From contig BOLD01000001.1 of assembly GCA_016861345.1 (NCBI GenBank), positions 310,001 through 374,000 of the forward strand: 64,000 nucleotides of DNA, given 5' to 3'. Shown in pieces: positions 53,253-60,450 of the stretch; position 1 is the first letter of the stretch; every line of letters starts with the position of its first letter. The translations under genes and the position numbers were made by a program. A model generated the notes under the pieces. It searched no databases, was not told the DNA's origin, and saw only the letters and a program-made list of their open reading frames with translations. Source of the DNA: Oligoflexia bacterium. Its GTDB lineage: Bacteria > Bdellovibrionota > Bdellovibrionia > Bdellovibrionales > Bdellovibrionaceae.

Positions 53253-54728
53253 ATGTCAAAATTGACCTGTTGGATTTCTTCATTTTTGCCGATCTCTTTT
53301 TTGTCGCCATTGATGGTCTCCATTGGTGTTCATGCTCAATCCTCAGAGTTCAAATTTTCTCCCCCTCAAAGCCAATCCACAATGCAAAGTCCCTACAGTC
53401 TTTCACGAACAGAGGTTCACGGAGGGGTTCGGTTTGAGGCCTCGCAGTATTTCTCTTCAATTGCAGCGAATCCCAAGCTTGATCAAAGTCAGTTGGTCAT
53501 GACCTCATTTCAGTTAAAGAATCGAACTCAAAGCACACGAAGTGTTGTTGATTTCAATGCAGGCAAGTATTTCGATTGGGGCGGGAGCCATTTTGCAGTA
53601 TCAGAACTTTATACCTCTGGTGTTTTTAACAACCAGAGAACTCAGGTCTCTCTAGGTAGGAAAATTGAGTTTTGGAGTCAGGTTGATTCAGACTGGCAGT
53701 TAGGTCTGTGGGAGCCCAAATACAATCTTGATGCTCTACGTCCGATGAACCAGGGTTTGACGGGACTTTTTTTTAAACATCAATTTGGTTCCTGGGAGTT
53801 GCTTGCTTACGGGACTCCGGTCTTCATTCCGACAATGAATCCTGAAATTAAAGAACAAAATGGAGGACTGGTTTCTGATAGTCGATGGTACAAGACGCCA
53901 TCCCGATCCTCGTCGGTTTTAAACAAAGACACCCAGGTGTATTACTCTCTCAACATACCGGACATTAAACGCTTGGTGAGTAATCCTGGAGCCGGGGCCC
54001 GTCTGAAATGGGGGGGGCTTGAGGACGGCCCTTGGATGTCCATTAATCTATCGAAAAAGCCCATTAACACGCTTCTGATGCGATATGATGCCAACATGGC
54101 GGTGACCTCATCAAACACTTACGGGGAAGTTGTTGTCGGTCCGGCTGTTGGCTACCACACCTTGGGTGGTATGGATATGGGCTATTACTATAGTGGTGGT
54201 ATGGTCAGTGTTTCTTATCTTGAAGATTCGCCTAAGTACCAAGAGCCAGAAAAAGAAGCCGGCAAGGATTGGGTTCAGCAGCAACCCGGGGCTTTGAGCA
54301 TTTATTCTCTGCATTCTGATTTTAATTTTGAAACTCGGTACTTATCTGATGCCATCGGTTTGTCGTTTGACTATCTTCGTATAGTTGAAAAACAGACACG
54401 AGATCTTGACTCCCTTGGTGGAGACCGGGGATCACTGTTACCATATCGAATGAACTTCTCTAATGCTTTGAGTGTGAAATCAGTAATCTCTTCCCATCTT
54501 ATGGGGAAAAGAGTTTTGACTCATTTAAAGTGGCTTCGCGATTTTGATCAGTTAGGTACAATCATTGGTGCTGAGATGAATGTTTATCCCGCTCAAAAGT
54601 GGGCGTTCTTCATGGGAGCTGATGTTCTTGCTGTTGATGATTCTTCTGAGACCAATGCTGATCCACGTTTTATCAATCAATTTCGTGCGAATGATCGTGT
54701 ATATGGGGGGATGAACTATGTTTTCTAA
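53253..54728 (+). CDS. Outer-membrane barrel-type protein coupled to an EF-hand lipoprotein gene
   Basis: 491 residues. Seen: signal peptide (ISSFLPISFLSPLMVSIGVHA), then amphipathic strands with aromatic residues (TYGEVVVGPAVGYHTLGGMD, AIGLSFDYLRIVEKQTRD) ending VYGGMNYVF, a C-terminal Phe as in BAM substrates. No porin or transporter family recognised. Its end overlaps the next gene's start by 11 bp. A -35-like TTGACT lies at 53213-53218, but the matching -10 is weak. Confidence 0.8.
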   Translation: MSKLTCWISSFLPISFLSPLMVSIGVHAQSSEFKFSPPQSQSTMQSPYSLSRTEVHGGVRFEASQYFSSIAANPKLDQSQLVMTSFQLKNRTQSTRSVVDFNAGKYFDWGGSHFAVSELYTSGVFNNQRTQVSLGRKIEFWSQVDSDWQLGLWEPKYNLDALRPMNQGLTGLFFKHQFGSWELLAYGTPVFIPTMNPEIKEQNGGLVSDSRWYKTPSRSSSVLNKDTQVYYSLNIPDIKRLVSNPGAGARLKWGGLEDGPWMSINLSKKPINTLLMRYDANMAVTSSNTYGEVVVGPAVGYHTLGGMDMGYYYSGGMVSVSYLEDSPKYQEPEKEAGKDWVQQQPGALSIYSLHSDFNFETRYLSDAIGLSFDYLRIVEKQTRDLDSLGGDRGSLLPYRMNFSNALSVKSVISSHLMGKRVLTHLKWLRDFDQLGTIIGAEMNVYPAQKWAFFMGADVLAVDDSSETNADPRFINQFRANDRVYGGMNYVF

Positions 54729-57726
54729 ACTGAGTTACATCGTATTGCCTCTACTTATTTTGATTTCGGGATGCGGAAAGCTTCTTCATGAAGCTCCGCC
54801 CAAAACGGTAAATGAAACAAAGCTCGGTTTTGAAACAGGTTGCTTATCAAATGCTTTACCTGTCATGAAGGGCTTTATGCGGGGAGATGCAACTCCGGAT
54901 GAAGTCTCAGGCGTGTGGACTTGCTTTGGTAATGCCATGGAAGCTTTCCAGAAGAAGGTGAAGGGGAGCGGAACAAACGAATACACAGCGAGAGAGCTTA
55001 CCCGTTTTTTTGAAGACTACTTTTTAAAAGATACAAAAATTAATGATCGTCTGCTTCTTGAAATCATGCATGTGAAGCAAATCTTTGTTGGTGGACGAGC
55101 GGATCGACTGACTCGTGAAGAGCTGACACGGCTGATTGTTTTTGCCAATAAAATGAGAGGAATTAGTCTGCGTCTTTTGCCTTATATGAAGGTCTATTCT
55201 ATGGGATGGAAAGTCTCGGGATATCGTCATCTCGACAATGACGTCAAATACTTTGAAGACTCAAACGAAGCCATCCAAGAGGCGGCTAAAGAGATTGCTG
55301 AAATGATTGAGAAAAACGATCAGGGTTATCAGCTTGAGAACTTTGTTGTGTTGCTGGAAGAGATGGCCAAAGTCTACGGTGAATCCTGGGAATTCATTCC
55401 AAAGATTCAAAAAGTCATGCCTCTTGTTGAAAAGCTAAAGGCAACATTGGCCGGAGGGGATCAGTCTATAGTTGCACCCCATGAATGGAGACGTTTCGCA
55501 CTTTTGGGTGCGCGGGGCTACATTCAGTATCTAAGATACTATTATTTTATTAAAGACATTGATGAAAATGTGGGTGGGCCGCATTTGATCTATTTTGCAA
55601 ACTCTGTCCAAGATCTTTTCTCTTATTTGGGAGATATGGTGCGGACCAAGCCCGGGGAGAAGTTGACAAAGTCAGAGCTTCTTGAAGTTCTACAAGCTCT
55701 TCATCGCATCTTTCCTGAGTTGAACGTCAGCGAAGCTTTTATTACTGAGGTTATGAAGGTGAAGACCCTTCTCTTTGGGGGCAGTTTGACCGAGTGGGTC
55801 CCTCAAGACTTTGATAGAGCAAAATCAAAGGTCAGCGCCTTTCGATCACTGATTGAGCGGGTTTGGGCTTATGTGCACTTCTATAGTTTTAAGTGGGAGC
55901 CCAGCGACTTAGATGAGGCTCAGGGGCAGGCTTACTTTAAAAAGGCAGAATCTAATCTGAATGATTTTGCACGGATATTGGGCACCATTTTTGAAACGTC
56001 TTATGATCTTCAAGACATCTTGTTGCTCGCAGAAGAGCTGGATAAGTTAATACCACCTCGAAGCGATAAAGGCAGAACCCTGGCGGATGTGGCTCGTAAG
56101 TATCTTCCCCTGGTGATCATTTATAAGAATATTCTTTTAAATGATTCAGGAACAGTGGTCCAAAAGAGTCACTGGAACGATTTCCTTGATGTCGGTGTTC
56201 GTCTTTATTCAAAGGCCCTTTATTATAATTACTTCTTAGCAAAGCGATCTGCCTATGCGGGTGATGGTTTGAACTCACTTCATGAGTTGGTTTATTCTTT
56301 TTCTGATGTCCTTGAAGATATCCTTCAGAGAAAAGGAAAAAGATCTCAGGCTGTTATCTCCTATTCTGAACTGGATGTACTTGTCGATGGATTATCAAAG
56401 GCCGAGATTCTTCCAAAAACATGGACCCCAGAGCCATTAAAAAAGTTAGTCCACGTTCTTTTCAAGAGATTCCTCACTTTACCGGAACAGAGATTGGTGG
56501 GACGTGAGCCGAAAGGGTTTGAATCTGGGTCGCTCAGCGTTTTGAAACAAGAATTCACGATTTGGTACCAAAATCAAAAGCTGCTTGAAGAGATATTTCC
56601 AAATCAAAAACAGGGATTAACCTCTGCCCAACTTCAAAAGTATTTGGAAGGGCTTGAGCAGAATGTTGGAGTATTTGAACTTCGACAAGTGTTTAACACC
56701 ACAATGCCAATGACCTTTGATCAGGATCATCGTCTGAATATTTCAAATCAAGAGATGACTTACGGATCTTATTCCGGTCAGGTTGCCAATTTGTCTAGGG
56801 CATTGGTTCGACTGATTGTTCGATCTTATGCCGGAGATTTGGGGCGTATTCAAAACTATCAGGGGATCACTTTAGAAGAGGCCAATGTCCTATTTAATGA
56901 TGTTAGGTCTTTCTTCGTTGATATCGGGATGTTGGATCCCAAGAATACAACCTTTGCAGACAATAGATTTCGTGAGGCGAACTTGTTCACGCCGCAGGGA
57001 GATGGTGGCGCCTTGATGGATTTCCGAGAAGGGACTCATCTGGTGTTGATGATTATCTCTGGGTTGGAGCTGAATAAAGCAATGATGGCTCGAATAGAAA
57101 CGCTTTGTCCAACCACAGAGGGACGAGTGTGGATGGAGCTTAAAATTTCGGTTGATTGCTACTTAAAGACCTATCGAGACGAGTTCCCACGTATTTTTAC
57201 GTCTTTGCCAGAACTGAGTGCCTACGTTTCACATCTTTCAGATGATCAGTACTCTTTAGTGATGATGAATATTCTGAAGGCAACAGGGTGGAAGGCGAAT
57301 TTAGCAAATCAAATTCCGTTTGCAGACTTGGGTCTTGTGCCCCATGTGTTGCAATATCTTGAGACCATTATGCATCGGTTTGATCGATCAAAAGAGGGGA
57401 TACTTTCCCAAGAAGAGGCCCTAAGCGCTTATCCACTTTTTGCGCCGATGTTAAAAACTATTAGCAAGCTCGCATCCGATCGATTAAATCGAGCCGCCTT
57501 TGCTTATATTTTACGATTTGGAAAGGCACCGAAAACATTGAAGGAGAAACTCTACTTTGTAACCATTTGGGCAAATAGGGAAAGTAAATGGCATATCAAT
57601 GCAGATCGTTTCAAAGTTGCCACCATTTTCGGATATATTGCTGATGAAGTGGCTAAGAAAGACCAAGAAGGTTTTGCGCCACCGTCAGAGGCTATTCACA
57701 ATCTGAACTCTACGGACTCGCATTAG
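54718..57726 (+). CDS. 1002-residue lipoprotein with EF-hand-like repeats
   Basis: 1002 residues. Seen: lipoprotein signal (MFSKLSYIVLPLLILISGC), then an almost wholly helical body. Helix-loop-helix units recur roughly every 80-100 residues, ending in the pattern (hydrophobic)-Thr/Ser-x-x-Glu/Gln-Leu/Met. Two loops look metal-competent: D889RSKEGILSQEE (residues 1, 3, 5, 6, 8, 9 and 12 fit the EF-hand rule) and D668QDHRLNISNQE. Others (TNEYTARELTRFF, ADRLTREELTRLI, PGEKLTKSELLEVL) lack some acids. I know no family with this layout. It overlaps the barrel gene 5' and its stop overlaps the convergent lipoprotein gene by 17 bp. Confidence 0.78.
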   Translation: MFSKLSYIVLPLLILISGCGKLLHEAPPKTVNETKLGFETGCLSNALPVMKGFMRGDATPDEVSGVWTCFGNAMEAFQKKVKGSGTNEYTARELTRFFEDYFLKDTKINDRLLLEIMHVKQIFVGGRADRLTREELTRLIVFANKMRGISLRLLPYMKVYSMGWKVSGYRHLDNDVKYFEDSNEAIQEAAKEIAEMIEKNDQGYQLENFVVLLEEMAKVYGESWEFIPKIQKVMPLVEKLKATLAGGDQSIVAPHEWRRFALLGARGYIQYLRYYYFIKDIDENVGGPHLIYFANSVQDLFSYLGDMVRTKPGEKLTKSELLEVLQALHRIFPELNVSEAFITEVMKVKTLLFGGSLTEWVPQDFDRAKSKVSAFRSLIERVWAYVHFYSFKWEPSDLDEAQGQAYFKKAESNLNDFARILGTIFETSYDLQDILLLAEELDKLIPPRSDKGRTLADVARKYLPLVIIYKNILLNDSGTVVQKSHWNDFLDVGVRLYSKALYYNYFLAKRSAYAGDGLNSLHELVYSFSDVLEDILQRKGKRSQAVISYSELDVLVDGLSKAEILPKTWTPEPLKKLVHVLFKRFLTLPEQRLVGREPKGFESGSLSVLKQEFTIWYQNQKLLEEIFPNQKQGLTSAQLQKYLEGLEQNVGVFELRQVFNTTMPMTFDQDHRLNISNQEMTYGSYSGQVANLSRALVRLIVRSYAGDLGRIQNYQGITLEEANVLFNDVRSFFVDIGMLDPKNTTFADNRFREANLFTPQGDGGALMDFREGTHLVLMIISGLELNKAMMARIETLCPTTEGRVWMELKISVDCYLKTYRDEFPRIFTSLPELSAYVSHLSDDQYSLVMMNILKATGWKANLANQIPFADLGLVPHVLQYLETIMHRFDRSKEGILSQEEALSAYPLFAPMLKTISKLASDRLNRAAFAYILRFGKAPKTLKEKLYFVTIWANRESKWHINADRFKVATIFGYIADEVAKKDQEGFAPPSEAIHNLNSTDSH

Positions 57727-58345
57727 CTGCTCCCAGCTGAGTTTGGCTCAGTTGGGTATCGGTCATGATTAGTCCCCAATAGGCTCCTCCACCTGTAGAA
57801 GTGGTCAGTGCCGGAGAGACATCTGTTGAGCTATTGATGTTGGCTGTTGATATTGTGTAGGACGCACCTGTCGTCCAAACTAAGATTCTGATAGGAGCTT
57901 GATTTCGAATATCAATCATCAAATTTAAGTTTGTTGGATCAAGAACCGCAAGGGCATAGCTTTGAATTGAGCTGACGGTGGAAGAGTTCACCTGAATACT
58001 GCCGCTCACATTTAGCCCACTGCGAGTAAAGGAAATATGTACTCCATCCGTTAGGCTGGGGTTTGAGGCGTGGGTAACCAGGGTGAGATTGGAGCCATTG
58101 TTGTTTAATATGCAAGAAAGTGAAACACTGATATTGGAATAGATGGCTCCAATTGAATCTTGAAATCGAACTGTCCCGGTTCCATTAAGCAAGTTTGCTG
58201 TTGCGGCAGAAAAAGTTCCTGAGACGATTTGGTAGGGAGCAATTGGGGTTGCAGAATCTGAGCCTGTTTGGATAGAGCAAGAGCTAAGAGTAAAAATTGA
58301 AATCAGAGTAAGAGTGCGAAGGCTTTTTAAAACTGATTTTTCCAC
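57710..58345 (-). CDS. Lipoprotein, beta-rich, unknown
   Basis: 211 residues. Seen: lipoprotein signal (LRTLTLISIFTLSSC), then Ser/Thr/Asn-rich beta sequence (ATANLLNGTGTVRFQD, VHISFTRSGLNVSGSIQVNS) resembling a single jelly-roll or immunoglobulin-like domain; only one Cys besides the lipid one. Start is GTG 58345, inside the last codons of dcd on the same strand (19-bp overlap), so it is in the rpmG-dcd transcript. The 3' end overlaps the convergent EF-hand lipoprotein gene by 17 bp. Confidence 0.75.
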   Translation of the reverse strand: MEKSVLKSLRTLTLISIFTLSSCSIQTGSDSATPIAPYQIVSGTFSAATANLLNGTGTVRFQDSIGAIYSNISVSLSCILNNNGSNLTLVTHASNPSLTDGVHISFTRSGLNVSGSIQVNSSTVSSIQSYALAVLDPTNLNLMIDIRNQAPIRILVWTTGASYTISTANINSSTDVSPALTTSTGGGAYWGLIMTDTQLSQTQLGAANASP

Positions 58346-58863
58346 ATCATTGACTCAACCGGACGAGCCACCTTTTCGACGTACTTGGCATTTGGCTTTG
58401 TATTATAGGGAGTCAAGAGATCGCCTTTAACTTCAAAATAAATCAACTGGCCAATCGGCATTCCAGTGTAAACACGTACAGGTTGTTTGACAGAAATCTC
58501 TAAAGTCCAATAGTTGCAAAAGCCGATATCCCCTTTGCCGGCAGTGGCGTGGATATCAATACCCAGGCGACCGACAGAGGATTTTCCTTCAAGAAAAGGC
58601 ACATGCTTAAGAGTTTCTGTATATTCTTGGGTAACGCCCAAATAGAGCATGTTAGGCTCTAGAATGAAGCCTTCAGTTGGGATCTCAAAGGTTTTAATCT
58701 TGTTGTGTTTTTTTGCATCCAAGACGGCATCATTGTAAATGGCCAAAGTTGACCCTAAATGCACGTCGTATGAATTGGAACCAAGGCATTCACGACGAAA
58801 AGGCGAAATAACAATTTCGCCTTTCTCGATCGATCCAAGAATTTCTTGGTCAGTTAAAATCAT
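58327..58863 (-). CDS. dcd: dCTP deaminase
   Basis: 178 residues. Deaminates dCTP to dUTP for thymidylate synthesis. Seen: LGSNSYDVHLG at the N-terminus, EGKSSVGRLGIDIHATAGKG with the nucleotide-binding Arg/Ser, TLEISVKQPVRVYTGMPIGQ where the Glu is catalytic. Whether it also hydrolyses the triphosphate (bifunctional type) cannot be told. It starts 12 bp after rpmG on the same strand, without a convincing ribosome-binding site. Works with cdd in pyrimidine salvage. Confidence 0.94.
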   Translation of the reverse strand: MILTDQEILGSIEKGEIVISPFRRECLGSNSYDVHLGSTLAIYNDAVLDAKKHNKIKTFEIPTEGFILEPNMLYLGVTQEYTETLKHVPFLEGKSSVGRLGIDIHATAGKGDIGFCNYWTLEISVKQPVRVYTGMPIGQLIYFEVKGDLLTPYNTKPNAKYVEKVARPVESMMWKNQF

Positions 58864-58875
58864 GGGAAACCAGGA

Positions 58876-59055
58876 TTACTTAGTTTCTCTATGAAGAGTG
58901 TGCTTCTTCATGTTTGGATTGTATTTTTTCTTTTCCAAACGTCCTGGAGTCTTAGTTTTATTCTTTGTTGTTGTGTAACGAGAAACAGGAACGCCAGCTG
59001 CTTTAGCTTCAGTACATTCCAAAGTTACGATAATTCTTCCACTTTTCTTAGCCAT
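58876..59055 (-). CDS. rpmG: 50S ribosomal protein L33
   Basis: 59 residues, beginning [20 protein letters not shown] and continuing [20 protein letters not shown], ending in a His/Lys-rich tail. The order is that of L33, with the [13 protein letters not shown] core. It has a single cysteine and not the CxxC pairs of zinc-binding L33, so it is the zinc-independent type. GAGGT is 4 bases before the ATG. It leads rpmG-dcd-lipoprotein on the minus strand and is divergent from chaN. Confidence 0.93.
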   Translation of the reverse strand: MAKKSGRIIVTLECTEAKAAGVPVSRYTTTKNKTKTPGRLEKKKYNPNMKKHTLHRETK

Positions 59056-59113
59056 AATGACCTCACATCAAAACTGAAGGGTTAGGGATAGCAAAAAGAG
59101 GCCTAAACATCAA

Positions 59114-59142
59114 TAGACAAATTCATAGCAAATGGATAGAAA
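59114..59142 (+). promoter_or_regulatory. Promoter candidate for the ChaN-like gene, predicting a leaderless message
   Basis: TAGACA (5/6), 17 bp, TAGAAA (4/6), then AGAGGC and the ATG. A start 7 bases after the -10 coincides with the ATG. GAGG stands too close (1-2 bases) to serve as a ribosome-binding site. Confidence 0.45.
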
Positions 59143-59148
59143 AGAGGC

Positions 59149-60018
59149 ATGAAGACACTTTTATTCTTTCTTTTATCGACAACGGTTGCCTTCGCCGCAG
59201 GCAAACCCGAGGCCCTAGGCTTATTGAATGGTCAAAATCTGGCTCAAACCAGTCTTTCAGAGGCTCTTAGCCAGGTTCGACCAGGCACCATCATTGTTTT
59301 AGGTGAGCAGCATGGAACCCAGGTTCAAGCTAATCAGCAGATGCAAGTACTTAAAACTCTTAAGGAAAATGGTTTTAAGGTCAGTGTGGGGATGGAGTTT
59401 TTTGAGTATCCCCAACAGGCCCTTGTTGATTCGTGGCGATCGGGCCGCCTGACCGAGGCTGATTTTCTTTCTCAAATTGGGTGGGGTAAGGGGTTTCCGT
59501 TCTCCGCTTATCGAGACCAGACTCTTTTTCCACAAGGGGAAGATCAAACGACAATCGGTATTAATGCTCCCCGAAGTCTGACCGGTAAAATCGCTAAAAA
59601 TGGTTTAGATTCTCTGACGAGTGAAGAGTGGAAGATGCTACCTCCGCAGTTTACTCTTGGAAATGAGAAGTATTTAAAGCGATTTAAAGAAGCTATGGGT
59701 GGCCATGTTCCTGACCAAAAAGTTGTGGACCGCTACTTTGCGGCTCAAAGCGCTTGGGACGATACAATGGCTTGGCAAACCGAGCAGTTCATGGCCCGGC
59801 ATTCGGACCATGTTTTTGTCATCATCGTTGGTGAGTTTCACGTTCAATATGGCGGGGGACTGCCTGATAGACTAAAGGCTCGGGGAATTGAGAATGTGCT
59901 GACTTTTTCACTTCTCAATTTGAACGGGTACAGCCCTGAGGAGCAGGAGCAATCACTTAGCCCAGGAGGGGAATACGGACCTCGAGCGGACTACATCTGG
60001 ACATCTGATTTTGAATAG
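59149..60018 (+). CDS. ChaN-family (DUF399) haem-binding-like protein
   Basis: 289 residues. Seen: signal peptide (LLFFLLSTTVAFAAG), then the DUF399 blocks: IIVLGEQHGTQVQANQQM, VGMEFFEYPQQALVDSW, GINAPRSLTGKIAKNGLDSL, FAAQSAWDDTMAWQ and GEFHVQYGGGLPDRLKARG. Known: Campylobacter ChaN binds a haem dimer and is iron-regulated; the family is otherwise uncharacterised. No lipobox, so soluble periplasmic. No Fur box seen before it, so iron control is not evident here. Confidence 0.9.
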   Translation: MKTLLFFLLSTTVAFAAGKPEALGLLNGQNLAQTSLSEALSQVRPGTIIVLGEQHGTQVQANQQMQVLKTLKENGFKVSVGMEFFEYPQQALVDSWRSGRLTEADFLSQIGWGKGFPFSAYRDQTLFPQGEDQTTIGINAPRSLTGKIAKNGLDSLTSEEWKMLPPQFTLGNEKYLKRFKEAMGGHVPDQKVVDRYFAAQSAWDDTMAWQTEQFMARHSDHVFVIIVGEFHVQYGGGLPDRLKARGIENVLTFSLLNLNGYSPEEQEQSLSPGGEYGPRADYIWTSDFE

Positions 60019-60045
60019 AATTAGAATCAAGTGAGGGAGATTTCT

Positions 60046-60450
60046 ATGCTTTCACTTGATGCGAAAATTTTAATTGCAGATGACATGCCGACAATTCGAG
60101 ACCTTGTAAAGACTCAGTTGAAGGCTATGGGTTATAAAAATATCATCGAGGCAGCAGACGGTGAGCAGGCCCTAAATCTTCTTATCCAGCACGACAATAC
60201 AGGCTCGAAAATCGGCATGGTGATTTCCGATTGGAATATGCCTAAAATGACTGGTCTTGAATTCTTAAAACAAGTTCGTGCCTCAGAACAGTGGCTCAAT
60301 TTACCTTTTATTTTGCTGACTTCAGAGTCTGAACGAGATCAGGTGACAGAGGCCATTCTAGCCGGAGTCAGTCAGTACATTGTGAAGCCCTTTGCGGGAA
60401 AAGCTTTCGAAGAAAAAGTGAAGCAAGGTTGGCAGAAGCACAATAAGTAA
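60046..60450 (+). CDS. CheY-like response regulator (single receiver)
   Basis: 134 residues. Seen: full receiver with acidic pocket DDMPTIRDL, phosphoacceptor Asp in MVISDWNMPKMTGLEFL, Thr/Ser in LLTSESERDQ and KPFAGKAF. The order (MPKMTG, DWNMP) is chemotaxis-type CheY. Start ATG 60046 with GAGGGAG upstream, preferred to GTG 60031. The convergent CheA-like kinase begins its stop at the next base, so the pair may act together although they are on opposite strands. No other chemotaxis gene is present. Confidence 0.93.
   Translation: MLSLDAKILIADDMPTIRDLVKTQLKAMGYKNIIEAADGEQALNLLIQHDNTGSKIGMVISDWNMPKMTGLEFLKQVRASEQWLNLPFILLTSESERDQVTEAILAGVSQYIVKPFAGKAFEEKVKQGWQKHNK

Noticed and set aside
58891-59085. 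64-codon rightward open frame over rpmG
   Set aside because: It is the complement of L33 codons; the minus-strand frame has the conserved L33 core and a ribosome-binding site.
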